From: Actinokineospora baliensis | GTDB lineage: Bacteria; Actinomycetota; Actinomycetes; Mycobacteriales; Pseudonocardiaceae | Reading direction: 5' to 3' | Assembly: GCF_016907695.1 (NCBI RefSeq) | Contig: NZ_JAFBCK010000001.1 | Coordinates: 3,279,001 to 3,343,000, forward strand | Length of the DNA stretch: 64,000 nucleotides | In this document: positions 41,967 to 53,800 of the stretch, piece after piece | Numbering within the stretch: position 1 is the first letter of the stretch | Layout: each line of letters starts with the position of its first letter | Translations under genes and position numbers: made by a program | Notes under the pieces: model-generated | Database searches by the model: none | What the model was told of the DNA's origin: nothing | The model's input: only the letters and a program-made list of their open reading frames with translations

Positions 41967-42170
41967 CTAGCTCAACTGGCTGATCGCCGAGTTGGCCAGG
42001 TCGACCAGTTGCGCGAGGTTGTTCCTGCTCATGGTCATCGTGTACTCGCCTGCCTGCCCGAACTGCAGCGTCGCCTGCCCGTTCTCGACGGACTCCAGCC
42101 GCATCGGGACGTCGTGCGCGAGGTCGATCCAGGCCTCGACAGAAACGCCCGGTTGGGTGAACAGTGCCAT
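41967..42170 (-). CDS. Small conserved hypothetical protein
   Basis: 67 residues from ATG 42170, soluble, with VSVEAWIDLAHDVPMRLESVENGQATLQFG and a C-terminal helical part. No family recognised. The 118-base divergent region with the XRE/DUF5753 gene holds a 16-bp perfect inverted repeat. Confidence 0.6.
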   Translation of the reverse strand: MALFTQPGVSVEAWIDLAHDVPMRLESVENGQATLQFGQAGEYTMTMSRNNLAQLVDLANSAISQLS

Positions 42171-42208
42171 GGGGAACCGCCTTGTGTCGTAGAGTGATCG
42201 GGACTTAA

Positions 42209-42247
42209 GCCCGACTGTCGCCCTGAAGATTAGGGCGACAGTCGGGC
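42209..42247. repeat. Perfect 16-bp inverted repeat in the divergent promoter of the XRE/DUF5753 gene
   Basis: The arms 42209-42224 (GCCCGACTGTCGCCCT) and 42232-42247 are exact reverse complements with the loop GAAGATT. They lie between ATG 42170 (leftward) and ATG 42289 (rightward), where a regulator would bind. Possibly an autoregulatory operator for the XRE protein, or a bidirectional terminator-like structure. Confidence 0.65.
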
Positions 42248-42288
42248 ATCGACAAGACGCACAATCGGGTGAACCGAAGGGGTCGGCC

Positions 42289-43152
42289 ATGGGCCACGCG
42301 CGGCCTACATTCGAACGCAGGCAACTGGGCCTGGTCCTGCGCCGGTTGCGGGAACGCTCCGGCATGACCCAACAGGCCAGCGCCGAGGTCCTCGGCAAGG
42401 TCCGCTCCCGGATCGTCCAGTTGGAGGACGGCAGCGCCACCGCCAGCATGGAAGACCTGGACAAACTCCTGGACTGCTACGCCGTCACCGGCGACGAACG
42501 CGCCACGGTCGTAGAACTAGGCCAACAAGCCCGCCGCCGCCAAAAGCGCCGCGTCCATGTAGACAATCTGCCAGACGCCTACCGCCGCTTCGCCGACTTG
42601 GAAGCCAGCGCGTCGGAAATCAACTGCTTCGAGACCGGGGTCATCCCTGGTCTGCTCCAGTCCGAGGGCTACATCCAAGCTTTGCTTGCCGAAGCGGACG
42701 GCGTGCTGTGGTCCGCAGATGACTCCCAAGGCGAAGATCGTTCGGTCTACCGCCTGGATCGCCAGTCTCGGCTGCTGGGCGAAGGGGATCGGCGCATCAT
42801 GCGTTTCGTCGTTACCGAGGACGCCTTGCGCGCCAACATGGGTGCGCCCGAAGTGATGCGCGAACAGTTGACGCACCTGCTCGCGCTGATCGACAAGATG
42901 CCAGACCTGAACATCCGTGTCCTGCAAGCAGACTCCTACGGCAACCCGTTGCGAGGATCTGGCTTGACGATCTTCGGCTTCGGTGAGCGTGGGACATCGA
43001 TCGGCTACTCATCACCCGTTTTCGGTCCGTCAACTTATTACGACGGTGAACCAGAAGCCACGGCTATGCTTCGAGCGTTCTACCGGTCTTGGGAGGCGGC
43101 CTTGAGCCGCGAAGCGTCCCGCCGGTTGATTCAGCACATCGCGAAGGAGTAG
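42289..43152 (+). CDS. XRE-family regulator with DUF5753 C-terminal domain
   Basis: 287 residues. The HTH at about 12-70 contains LGLVLRRLRERSGMTQQASAEV and SRIVQLEDGSA. The DUF5753 domain follows (FETGVIPGLLQSEGYIQALL, then RLDRQSRLL). These proteins occur in large numbers in actinomycetes, usually paired with a DUF397 gene; here the partner starts six bases downstream. Such pairs (BldB/WhiJ-like) influence development and antibiotic production. ATG 42289 lies just after the 16-bp inverted repeat. Confidence 0.92.
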   Translation: MGHARPTFERRQLGLVLRRLRERSGMTQQASAEVLGKVRSRIVQLEDGSATASMEDLDKLLDCYAVTGDERATVVELGQQARRRQKRRVHVDNLPDAYRRFADLEASASEINCFETGVIPGLLQSEGYIQALLAEADGVLWSADDSQGEDRSVYRLDRQSRLLGEGDRRIMRFVVTEDALRANMGAPEVMREQLTHLLALIDKMPDLNIRVLQADSYGNPLRGSGLTIFGFGERGTSIGYSSPVFGPSTYYDGEPEATAMLRAFYRSWEAALSREASRRLIQHIAKE

Positions 43153-43157
43153 CTCCC

Positions 43158-43349
43158 ATGGTTGCCCAGGTCTGGGACACAGGTTGGTTCAAGAGCAGTC
43201 GTAGTACGGCGGCTACTGAGAACTGTGTCGAGGTCCGTCTGACCACCACCACCGTCGGCATCCGCGACACCAAGAACCGCGCGGCAGGCGCCCTCTCCGT
43301 TCGCCCGGCCACCTGGTCCGCCCTGCTCGCCGACCTCAAGAACGCCTAG
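43158..43349 (+). CDS. DUF397 protein (BldB/WhiJ-partner family)
   Basis: 63 residues. GWFKSSRSTAATENCVEV, then VGIRDTKNRAAGAL and WSALLADLK are the DUF397 hallmarks. Small partner of the preceding XRE/DUF5753 gene, probably in one transcript. The last 14 bases overlap the 3' end of the convergent phosphotransferase gene. Confidence 0.9.
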   Translation: MVAQVWDTGWFKSSRSTAATENCVEVRLTTTTVGIRDTKNRAAGALSVRPATWSALLADLKNA

Positions 43350-44214
43350 CCAACCGCCAGCTCACGTAGTCCCGCGCCAACCCCGCCCGCCGAGACGACC
43401 CCTGGCCACTGACTGCGATGTGGGTCCAGAGCCCCGCGACATAAGCCGCCCACGCCGTGAGCACCCGCTCGTCAACCCCGACGAACGTGCCGCGGGCTCT
43501 GGCCCATCCCTCAGCGTTCTCCGGCCCGTGCCCCGCCTCGATCAACCGCAAGATCATGAATGCCGTGTCGACCCACCGCGCCCCGGCACCGGGAAACCCC
43601 CAGTCCACCACGCGGACGTCCCCACCAGCCCCGATGACGAACTGGTCCCCGTGCAAGTCGGTGTGCAGCAGCCGGTCACCCTCGACCATCGCGGGCACCT
43701 CCGCGCTGAGCCGGCTCATCTCCTCGACATCAACGTCGGCGACCACCTCGGGCGCAACCCCCGCAACCCTCTCCCACCAGTCCGTCGGCGCCCACCGATC
43801 CCGCAGCGGCCGCATCCCACCGGCCCCCAGCCCGGCGATCCGCTCGACCACCTCAGCCACCACAGGAAGGTCCGGCGACCCCGGCGCCAGACTGGCAGAC
43901 CGCCCCGGCACGAACTCGAACCCCACGACCAGCCAGTCCTCACCCACCTCGGTCGCGGTGAGGTCAGCGTGGAACAACACCTCTGGCGCCACCCCCACCG
44001 CCGCCCCGCTCCCCGCGATCTCGTTCCGCAACCACCGCATCCGCCGACTGATCCCAGCGACCGCCTTCACGAACGCCCGCTCCCCACCCGCGCCCCGCAC
44101 AACGGTCGCCACATCGCTGGCACTGCCCCCGTCGACTTCCAGCGCCTCGACCACCACACCAACGTGCTGCTCAGCGATGTCCTGAATGGGTCTCGGCAGG
44201 TCCTCCCACTTCAC
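43336..44214 (-). CDS. Aminoglycoside phosphotransferase family protein
   Basis: 292 residues from GTG 44214 (GGAAGGA eight bases upstream). FVKAVAGIS resembles the ATP-lysine segment, LLHTDLHGDQFVI is the Brenner-type catalytic loop and VVDWGFPG the metal-binding Asp region. It would phosphorylate a small hydroxylated compound. Resistance is possible but not shown. Convergent with the DUF397 gene and downstream of the frameshifted pseudogene on the same strand. Confidence 0.82.
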   Translation of the reverse strand: MKWEDLPRPIQDIAEQHVGVVVEALEVDGGSASDVATVVRGAGGERAFVKAVAGISRRMRWLRNEIAGSGAAVGVAPEVLFHADLTATEVGEDWLVVGFEFVPGRSASLAPGSPDLPVVAEVVERIAGLGAGGMRPLRDRWAPTDWWERVAGVAPEVVADVDVEEMSRLSAEVPAMVEGDRLLHTDLHGDQFVIGAGGDVRVVDWGFPGAGARWVDTAFMILRLIEAGHGPENAEGWARARGTFVGVDERVLTAWAAYVAGLWTHIAVSGQGSSRRAGLARDYVSWRLARRS

Positions 44215-44233
44215 TCCAGAGGTCCTTCCACAG

Positions 44234-44629
44234 TCAGTCCTTCTTGCGGGTGTCTGAGTTCTCGTTGCCGTCCTTGCCCGAGTTGCTGCAGTTGCCATCC
44301 TCGTGGCATTGGCCGCACTGGGCGCGTAGTGGCCACAGGGTCATCAGGCACGTGGTGGAGGAACCCACCCCCCGGTCGCCCGCACAGCGTCGCGTACGCC
44401 TTGGTGTCCAAGATCAGTTGATCCACCCCAAGTCGACCATCTCACTCGGCACCAACCCGCCACCGGACTCTTGTGCTGCCGCCGCCAGGAACGCCAACGC
44501 CCGATCAACGATTCGTTCGGCGAGGTGGGAGACGTGCGGGAGGGATGCGGCCACCCGCACTGCCACTCGGCTGAACAGGTCTGGAGCGACCAGTTCGGTG
44601 CTCGAACCGTGGATTCGGACGCTACGCAC
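44234..44629 (-). pseudogene. Frameshifted remnant of a small cysteine-containing 'glycine-rich domain' family protein
   Basis: Three reading frames in succession encode one protein. First the N-terminal part (44629 to about 44416), including ELVAPDLFSRVAVRVAAS, HLAERIVDRALAFLA and PSEMVDLGW. Then, after a single missing base, LILDTKAYATLCGRPGGGFLHHVPDDP. Finally, in a third frame, QCGQCHEDGNCSNSGKDGNEN and the stop at 44234-44236. Intact relatives in actinomycetes run through these parts without a break, from memory. Two sequencing errors could give the same pattern. Confidence 0.7.
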
Positions 44630-44742
44630 CTTGGCGGGCTTGTGCTGTGCCCGTCGGGGTGTTCCTGCCCTGGAGCCGTTGAGGTGGCGCCAACCAGCGG
44701 GCGAACACGTCGATCAGCCCACACCAGGTAGCGTCGACTCCT

Positions 44743-46086
44743 GTGGAACAGGAGTTCGATCTCTTCGGCGCCCCCGCCTCCAACGATGCTGTCCGCAGAG
44801 CGCAGGCCAACACCCCGCTAGCGGTCCGGATGCGTCCCGCCAGCCTCGACGAGGTTCTAGGCCAGGACCACCTCCTAGGCCCCGGCGCCCCACTACGCCG
44901 CCTAGTCGAAGGCGCCGCCCCAGCGTCGATCCTGCTCTATGGCCCACCCGGCACCGGTAAGACCACCCTCGCCACCCTCGTCTCCAGCGCTATTGGCCGT
45001 CGCTTTGTGGCCCTGTCCGCGCTCTCCGCAGGCGTCAAGGAAGTCCGCGCGGTCATCGAGGAGGCCCGCCGACGCCTTACGCACTCGGGGGAGTCGACGG
45101 TTCTATTCATTGATGAGGTGCACCGCTTCTCCCGCACGCAACAAGACGCACTCCTCGGCGCCGTAGAGGACCGCATCGTTCTCCTAGTGGCCGCTACCAC
45201 CGAGAACCCGTTCTTCTCCGTCGTCTCCCCGCTGCTCTCTCGCTCGCTCGTCCTCCAACTCCAGCCTCTTACCGACGCAGACGTCCAAGCGCTGGTCCGG
45301 CGAGCAGTGGCCGACGAGCGTGGGCTCAACGCCAAGGTCACTCTCGACGACGACGCCGAAGCGCACATCGTGCGTCTAGCGGGGGGTGACGCTCGCAGGG
45401 CTCTTACCGCCCTCGAAGCCGCGGCCGACTCGGCTCTCGCCACCCGCGAAGGCTCTATAGACCTCGCCACGGTCGAGGCCACTGTCGACAAGGCCGCCGT
45501 GAGGTACGACCGTCAGGGCGACCAGCACTACGACGTCACCTCCGCGTTCATCAAATCCATCCGAGGCTCCGACGTCGACGCAGCTTTGCACTACCTCGCC
45601 CGCATGATCGAGGCAGGCGAGGACCCCCGGTTCATCGCGCGCCGCCTGGTCGTGCACGCCAGCGAAGACGTGGGCATGGCCGATCCGACCGCCCTCCAGG
45701 TCGCCGTCGCCGCGTCGCAGGCCGTCCAGCTGATCGGCATGCCTGAAGGCAGGCTCGCCCTGGCTCAGGCGACCATCCACCTGGCCACCGCGCCCAAGTC
45801 CAACGCCGTCTACACGGCCATCGACTCCGCGCTCGCCGACGTCCGCGCCGGGGGAGCCGGGCAGGTACCACCCCACCTGCGCGACGGCCACTACGCCGGG
45901 GCCAAGAAGCTCGGCAACGCCACCGGCTACCGCTACCCCCACGACGTCCCCGAAGGGGTGCTCAGCCAGCAGTACCCGCCGGACGACCTGCGCGGACGTG
46001 ACTACTACGAGCCCACCCAGCGCGGCGCCGAACGGCACCTGGCCGACCGGGTACCCAAGCTGCGGCGGGTCATCAGGGACGAGTAA
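44743..46086 (+). CDS. rarA: Replication-associated recombination protein A (AAA+ ATPase)
   Basis: 447 residues, full length. Walker A is [14 protein letters not shown], Walker B is LFIDEVHRF, sensor 1 lies in [13 protein letters not shown] and the C-terminal tetramerisation region ends in [10 protein letters not shown]. MgsA/RarA acts at stalled replication forks. GTG 44743 opens [11 protein letters not shown]. It marks the start of the conserved core block (rarA, DUF948, DUF6167, alaS). Confidence 0.95.
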   Translation: MEQEFDLFGAPASNDAVRRAQANTPLAVRMRPASLDEVLGQDHLLGPGAPLRRLVEGAAPASILLYGPPGTGKTTLATLVSSAIGRRFVALSALSAGVKEVRAVIEEARRRLTHSGESTVLFIDEVHRFSRTQQDALLGAVEDRIVLLVAATTENPFFSVVSPLLSRSLVLQLQPLTDADVQALVRRAVADERGLNAKVTLDDDAEAHIVRLAGGDARRALTALEAAADSALATREGSIDLATVEATVDKAAVRYDRQGDQHYDVTSAFIKSIRGSDVDAALHYLARMIEAGEDPRFIARRLVVHASEDVGMADPTALQVAVAASQAVQLIGMPEGRLALAQATIHLATAPKSNAVYTAIDSALADVRAGGAGQVPPHLRDGHYAGAKKLGNATGYRYPHDVPEGVLSQQYPPDDLRGRDYYEPTQRGAERHLADRVPKLRRVIRDE

Positions 46087-46186
46087 CCGAGTCGCCCGAC
46101 ACCGCCTCGACCGCTCACACTGGTATGGGAACCGGCACGGTAGCCTGGCGCCGATCAATTCGTGGTCAGGCCAATGAGGAGGGCTC

Positions 46187-46600
46187 GTGACAGCAGGGCA
46201 GATCGCCGCGCTGGTGGCCGCAGGCGCGTTCGTACTGCTGGTAGTGCTGCTGGGCATCGTGCTCGCCAAGCTCGGCCGCACGCTCGACGAGGCCACCATC
46301 GCCATCCGCAAGGCCCACGAGAACAGCGACCCGCTGTTCACCGGCGCCAACACCACGCTCAACCACGTCAACACCCAGCTCGAGCGGGTCGACGGCATCA
46401 CGGCCAACGCGCAGGCCGTCACGGGCAACGTCTCGGCGTTGACCTCGGTGTTCACCGCCACCCTCGGTGGTCCGTTGGTGAAGGTCGCCGCGTTGTCCTA
46501 CGGCGTCAGCAAGGCCGTCCGCGCTCGGCGTAAGGCCAAGGGCGACGAAGGCAAGCACTCCCGCTCCGGCCGCCGCGCGCGTAAGGGAGCTCGGTCGTGA
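46187..46600 (+). CDS. DUF948 membrane-anchored protein
   Basis: 137 residues. One N-terminal membrane helix (IAALVAAGAFVLLVVLLGIVL), then a coiled region with HVNTQLERVDGITANAQAV and a basic tail. Conserved in actinomycetes between rarA and alaS; the function is unknown. Four-base overlap with the next gene (GTGA). Confidence 0.88.
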   Translation: MTAGQIAALVAAGAFVLLVVLLGIVLAKLGRTLDEATIAIRKAHENSDPLFTGANTTLNHVNTQLERVDGITANAQAVTGNVSALTSVFTATLGGPLVKVAALSYGVSKAVRARRKAKGDEGKHSRSGRRARKGARS

Positions 46601-46863
46601 TCCGCCGCGTCTTCTGGCTAGGCGTCGGGATCGCTGCTGGGGTCGCTCTGAGCCGTAAGGCGAAGCAGACCGCCCACGCCATCACCCCCGCGGGGATCGC
46701 GGGCAACCTCGGCGACGCCATGCACGAGCTCGCCGGGGCTATAGGCGCGTTCGGTGCCGACGTCCGCGCGGGCATGGTTGAGCGCGAGGAAGAGCTGTCC
46801 GACGCCGTTGAGCGCCGCTCCGGTGTCACACCCGGCGCGCGAGCGCGCAGGGCGAACGGCTGA
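46597..46863 (+). CDS. DUF6167-like small protein
   Basis: 88 residues with an N-terminal hydrophobic segment (RRVFWLGVGIAAGVALSRKA) followed by a mixed-charge helix. Translation is coupled to the DUF948 gene. Its constant position before alaS in actinomycetes supports it as a real gene. Confidence 0.85.
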   Translation: MIRRVFWLGVGIAAGVALSRKAKQTAHAITPAGIAGNLGDAMHELAGAIGAFGADVRAGMVEREEELSDAVERRSGVTPGARARRANG

Positions 46864-46922
46864 CCCAGGCCGTTCGCCGCGCCCAGCCCGCCGAACCCCT
46901 CGACCACTAGAGGACGACTCCA

Positions 46923-49582
<2,660 letters not shown>

Positions 49583-49586
<4 letters not shown>

Positions 49587-50077
49587 ACCCCAAACCCGAT
49601 CGGCCGGGAGCCGACGACCCGGGGCGTGGCCGCAGGCTCGCCGTGGACGTCGGCTCCGTCCGCGTCGGCGTCGCCGTGAGCGATCCGACTCCCATCTTGG
49701 CCTCCCCGCTCGTTACGCTGTCCCGCGACGAGCGGTCGGGCAGTGACCTCGACCGGCTCACCGAGCTCGTCACCGAGCACGAGGTGGTCGAAGTGGTGGT
49801 CGGTTTGCCCAGGACGCTCGCCGCGCGGCACGGTGCGGCCGCGGAGGCCGCGCGCGCCTACGCGGACGCCCTCGCCGCCCGGGTCGCCCCGGTGCCGGTC
49901 CGGCTCGCCGACGAGCGGCTGACCACCGTGACGGCGACCAGGATGCTCAGCGACCGGGGAGTCAAGGGCAAGCGGCAGCGGGCGGTAGTCGACCAGGCCG
50001 CCGCTGTGGCGATCCTGCAGTCGTGGCTCGACGAACGCTCGGCAGCGCTCGCACGATCTGCGGAGGCGGACTCATGA
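49583..50077 (+). CDS. ruvX: RuvX/YqgF-family RNase H-fold nuclease (pre-16S rRNA processing/Holliday junction resolvase)
   Basis: 164 residues. [19 protein letters not shown] is the first acidic RNase H-like motif, [13 protein letters not shown] and [11 protein letters not shown] follow, and [15 protein letters not shown] contributes the last acid. In E. coli it trims pre-16S rRNA. Overlaps alaS (GTGA) and mltG (ATGA), so translation runs from one gene into the next. Confidence 0.94.
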
Positions 50078-51261
50078 CCGACGATCTCGACTTCTTCGAG
50101 GAACGGGCGGACGACACCGCCAAGCGCAAGCCGCGCCGCGACCGCAGGCGCGTCAAGCTCGCGGTGTTCGGCCTGGTCGTGCTCGCCATCATCGGCGGCG
50201 GCGTCTGGTTCGGCCTACGCACCCTCGCGGGGATCGGCGACTACGACGACTACGCGGGCGCGGGCGAGACCGACGTCGTCGTCGAGGTCAAGGGTGGCGA
50301 CAGCACAGGTGTCATCGCCAACCGCCTTAAAGACGACGGCGTTGTCGCTAGCGCGCGTGCCTTCACCGAGGCGGCCGAGTCCGAGTCCAAGGTCCGTTCC
50401 ATCCAGCCGGGCTACTACGTCATGCGCACCAAGGTGTCCGGTGCCGACGCCGTCGCTAAGATCGTCGACCCCGCCTCGCGGGTCGGGAACCTCCAGATCA
50501 AGGCGGGCACCCAGTTCGACGACGTGACCAATGGCGCGAACGTGACACCGGGTGTGTACTCCCTGTTGTCGAAGGCGTCGTGCGCGCAGCTCAACGGCAA
50601 AAGCACATGTGTGCCCGTCGAGGAACTACGCAAGGTCGTGGAAACAGCTGATCTGACCACTCTTGGCGTGCCTGACTGGGCAGTGCCGGACGCGTCGAAG
50701 TCCCCAGAGCCCAAGCGCAAGCTCGAAGGTCTGATCATGCCGGACGTCTACGAGGTCCGGCCGGGCTCCACCGCCGAGGAGCTCTGGAAGAAGCTGATCG
50801 CCGACTCCTCCGCGGTGCTGCAGAGCGTCGGCATGCCCACGTTGGCCGACGCGACAGGCTTCACCCCGTACCAGCTGCTGGTGATGGGATCGCTGGTCCA
50901 GCGAGAGGCCATCGCCGCCGACTTCTCCAAGGTCTCCCGAGTCACCTACAACCGCCTCGCGAAGACCATGAAGCTGGAGTACGACTCGACGGTCAACTAC
51001 GTCCTCGACCGGCCCGCGATCCGCACCAGGCCCGAGGACCGAGCCAAGTCGGGGCCGTACAACACCTACGCGAACACCGGTTTACCCCCCACCCCGATCG
51101 CGGCAGTGAGCCGGGAGGCCATAGAGGCCGCGGCCAAGCCCGCGGACGGAACCTGGGTGTTCTTCGTGCGCTGCCAGAAGGACGGCACGTCGTGCTTCGC
51201 GAACACGCTCGAGGAGCACAACGAGAACATCGCATTGGCGCAGCGCAATGAGGCCTACTGA
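50074..51261 (+). CDS. mltG: Endolytic murein transglycosylase MltG
   Basis: 395 residues. Cytoplasmic N-terminus, membrane helix at about 27-48 ([19 protein letters not shown]), LysM-like subdomain, then the YceG catalytic domain with [12 protein letters not shown] (catalytic Glu region), [15 protein letters not shown] and FANTLEEHN. It cleaves nascent peptidoglycan strands and sets their length. ATG 50074 overlaps the ruvX stop. Confidence 0.94.
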   Translation: MTDDLDFFEERADDTAKRKPRRDRRRVKLAVFGLVVLAIIGGGVWFGLRTLAGIGDYDDYAGAGETDVVVEVKGGDSTGVIANRLKDDGVVASARAFTEAAESESKVRSIQPGYYVMRTKVSGADAVAKIVDPASRVGNLQIKAGTQFDDVTNGANVTPGVYSLLSKASCAQLNGKSTCVPVEELRKVVETADLTTLGVPDWAVPDASKSPEPKRKLEGLIMPDVYEVRPGSTAEELWKKLIADSSAVLQSVGMPTLADATGFTPYQLLVMGSLVQREAIAADFSKVSRVTYNRLAKTMKLEYDSTVNYVLDRPAIRTRPEDRAKSGPYNTYANTGLPPTPIAAVSREAIEAAAKPADGTWVFFVRCQKDGTSCFANTLEEHNENIALAQRNEAY

Positions 51262-52093
51262 CGTTCGAAAGGCCGCCGTTCTCGGCTCGCCTGTCGCACA
51301 CTCCCTGTCACCGGTTCTGCACGGGGCGGCTTTCGAGGCCCTAGGTTTGCCGTGGACCTACGAACGCCTGGAGTGCGATGAAGCGCGCCTGCCGGGGCTT
51401 GTGGCCGGGTTGGGCGACGAATGGGTCGGCTTCTCGGTGACCATGCCCGGCAAGCGTGCCGCGTTGTCCTTCGCCTCTAGTGCCACCCCACGCGCTATAG
51501 CGGTCGGCGCCGCGAACACTCTCGTCCGCGACGGCGACGGTTGGCTTGCCGACTGCACAGACGTCGATGGCGTAGTGGGGGCGTTGCGTGCCTCTGGGTT
51601 CGCTGGCGGGCCTCTTGGCGTCATCTTGGGGGCGGGTGGGACCGCGTGCGCCGCTCTGGCGGCCTTCGTAGACCTAGGCATCACCTCGGCTGTCGTTGTA
51701 GTCCGGGACCTCGCCAGAGCGGCCGACGCAGTCGAGTCCGCCGAGCGGCTCGGACTTTCGCTGGAGCTCGCCCGCTTGGCCGACACCGACTTCGCCGCCC
51801 TGGCTTCCTCGGCCGCGGTCTTGGTGAACACCGTCCCGCCCGCCGCGACCGAGCCGCTGACCGCGGCCTTGGCGCGCGCCCCCCACCTCCTCGACGTCAT
51901 CTACCACCCGTGGCCGACCCCCTTGGCCACGGCGGTCACCGACGCCGGGGGAGTGGTCGCGACCGGCCTCGACATGCTGCTGCACCAGGCATTCGGCCAG
52001 TTCACCCACTTCACCGGCCGCGAAGCCCCGCGCCAGGCGATGCGGGACGCCCTGTTCTCGGCGACCGGCGGGATCCTCCCGTTGCCGCTATAA
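51248..52093 (+). CDS. aroE: Shikimate dehydrogenase
   Basis: 281 residues. AVLGSPVAHSLSPVLHGAAF binds shikimate; GFSVTMPGKRAAL carries the catalytic Lys; GVILGAGGTACAALAAF is the NADP motif. Reduces 3-dehydroshikimate to shikimate. ATG 51248 overlaps the mltG stop by 14 bases. Together with aroCKBQ below, most of the shikimate pathway is in this window. Confidence 0.95.
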   Translation: MRPTDVRKAAVLGSPVAHSLSPVLHGAAFEALGLPWTYERLECDEARLPGLVAGLGDEWVGFSVTMPGKRAALSFASSATPRAIAVGAANTLVRDGDGWLADCTDVDGVVGALRASGFAGGPLGVILGAGGTACAALAAFVDLGITSAVVVVRDLARAADAVESAERLGLSLELARLADTDFAALASSAAVLVNTVPPAATEPLTAALARAPHLLDVIYHPWPTPLATAVTDAGGVVATGLDMLLHQAFGQFTHFTGREAPRQAMRDALFSATGGILPLPL

Positions 52094-52194
52094 CGCTATT
52101 CTCGAATTCTGTCAAAAAGTTGTCCCCACCGTATTGAGCGACTGCCGGATCGGCTCCTTTCTCGCTACCTTGGAAAGCGAGAAAGGAGCACATC

Positions 52195-52905
52195 ATGTCA
52201 ATCCACTCCCCGGTCAGACTTCTCATCGCGCCCGGCGGATCGCCGCCAACACGCCTTGCCGCTGCTGCGCTCTGCCTACCACTGATCGCGTTCCCCGCCG
52301 CGGTAATGCCGTCCCTGGGCGCTGCCGCCGGTTACCTGGCCGGTTCCGCCATACGCCGACTGGTGCCGCAGTACGACGTGCCACCCCGGTGGTATGAGAT
52401 CCCCACGGCCTGCCTCTGGTCCGTGGTCGCCGTCGCCTGGCAAGCCGGTGCTCTTCCCTGGTGGTGGACCCCCGCAATCGCTTTCCTGGCCTGGCTGCTC
52501 GTCCCCCTGACCATCATCGACCTCCACCACCGACGACTCCCCGACCGGCTCACTCTGCCCGCTGCCCCCCTCAGCCTCGCCCTACTCACCTTCGCCGCAG
52601 CGGCTTCCGATGCCAACCTGCTCCTCGACGCCCTCTTAGGCGCGATAGCGCTTACCGCCTTCTATGGCCTAGTTAGAGTCGCGAACCCTGAAGCTATAGG
52701 CCTGGGCGACGTCAAGCTGGCGCCAACCCTGGGTCTCTTCCTGGGAGTCGGCGGACCCAATCTCATCCTCTTAGGCCCTCTTATCGCGTCTTCTCTGACC
52801 CTGGTTCTGCATTGTGTCCGGCACCCCAGTTGGCGAAACCGCATTCCCTATGGGCCTGGACTGCTTGTCAGCACCTTCGCCCTCGCCCTACCGGCTTTCG
52901 CCTAA
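52195..52905 (+). CDS. Type IV prepilin peptidase (A24 family)
   Basis: 236 residues, seven or so membrane helices. The two catalytic aspartate motifs are IIDLHHRRLPD and GLGDVKLAP (GxGD). It would process pilin-like proteins of a Tad/type II-like system, but no pilin or secretion genes are in the window. The gene has moderate GC and a good site (GAAAGGAG) before ATG 52195. Common at this position between aroE and aroC in related actinomycetes. Confidence 0.88.
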   Translation: MSIHSPVRLLIAPGGSPPTRLAAAALCLPLIAFPAAVMPSLGAAAGYLAGSAIRRLVPQYDVPPRWYEIPTACLWSVVAVAWQAGALPWWWTPAIAFLAWLLVPLTIIDLHHRRLPDRLTLPAAPLSLALLTFAAAASDANLLLDALLGAIALTAFYGLVRVANPEAIGLGDVKLAPTLGLFLGVGGPNLILLGPLIASSLTLVLHCVRHPSWRNRIPYGPGLLVSTFALALPAFA

Positions 52906-52914
52906 GCCTCGGTA

Positions 52915-53475
52915 TCAGCGGTGGACCGGTACCAGGTTGGTGAGGGGGTTGATCCAGGGGACGCGGTCGACGTCGGCGGGGTTGGTGAAGACCAGCACGC
53001 ATTCGTCGAGCCTGGCGATGGACAGGGTGCCGTTCATGCGCTCCTGCACCTCGCCGGAGACCAAGGAAAGGGGAGTGCCACCGATGACCATGCGCAGTTC
53101 GGCGAGGAGTCCGGTCTCACCATCGGCGAGTACGACGACCTCGTCGACGTCGCCGACCGGGAGTTCGGGAAGGGGGCGTCTGCGGTAGATCCTGTCCTTG
53201 GGCTGGTACTCGAAGTGGGCTCCGGGCCACGGGAACAGGCCCCAGCCCTCGTCTGCTTGGTAGTCACTGATGCTCAGCGCGTCGCCGTGGTCGAGGTTGG
53301 CTTGGAGCCCGTTCATCTGCAGGAAGGGCACCTCTGGGTCGTCGAACTGCGGGCCGAGGCCCTGGAAGTCTTCGCGCAGGGCGAGCTCTTCCCCGACCCA
53401 CGACTCGATTCGCCTGCCGCGCAGTGCCGCGAACTCCCTAGCCCGCTCGACTTCCCACGGTCTCAGTGTCGTCAT
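52915..53475 (-). CDS. Hypothetical protein
   Basis: 186 residues from ATG 53475 (TTLRPWEVERAREFAALRGRR). Soluble, with FPWPGAHFEYQPKDRIYRRR and VDEVVVLADGETGLLAELRMV; resembles SUKH/SseB-like small regulatory or immunity proteins only loosely. It interrupts the otherwise rightward core block. Function unknown. Confidence 0.65.
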   Translation of the reverse strand: MTTLRPWEVERAREFAALRGRRIESWVGEELALREDFQGLGPQFDDPEVPFLQMNGLQANLDHGDALSISDYQADEGWGLFPWPGAHFEYQPKDRIYRRRPLPELPVGDVDEVVVLADGETGLLAELRMVIGGTPLSLVSGEVQERMNGTLSIARLDECVLVFTNPADVDRVPWINPLTNLVPVHR

Positions 53476-53800
53476 CGGCGCAGTATCACCGCGGCACGAT
53501 CCCCGACGCGATCGCATTTGACGATCACCGGCGAAGGCGGGTGGAGTCCTCTTCGGACCTCGCGGCACGGGAGGTCGGCGGAGGTGCCCGGGGTGCTGAC
53601 TCGGTGAGTACCCGTGCGGGTGTTGGTTGTCGAACGCGCCGATGGTGGTCGCGGTGTCGAGGCGAGTGGCGGGGCGGTCGAACTACCGGGCGGACAAGGT
53701 GTTTCGAGGAGCGAACGCGGGGGGAGTGGGCGGTCTCACGTGGAGGTTGGGCGATTGGCCGGACGCGAGGTGAAGGGGGTGTCATGACAGGATCTGGGAT
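53476..53800. other. Gene-free region before aroC
   Basis: 325 bases, G-rich on the plus strand. The open frames here have arginine- and glycine-rich translations typical of non-coding high-GC DNA, so I do not call a gene. It probably carries the aroC promoter. Confidence 0.5.

Noticed and set aside
50878..50913. Loss of a catalytic residue in MltG (VQRE instead of VERE)
   Set aside because: As I recall, actinomycete MltG proteins often have Gln at this position and keep the following Glu, so this is not clearly unusual.
53476..53800. Small gene between the hypothetical protein gene and aroC
   Set aside because: The frames give Arg/Gly-rich low-complexity translations and no ribosome site.
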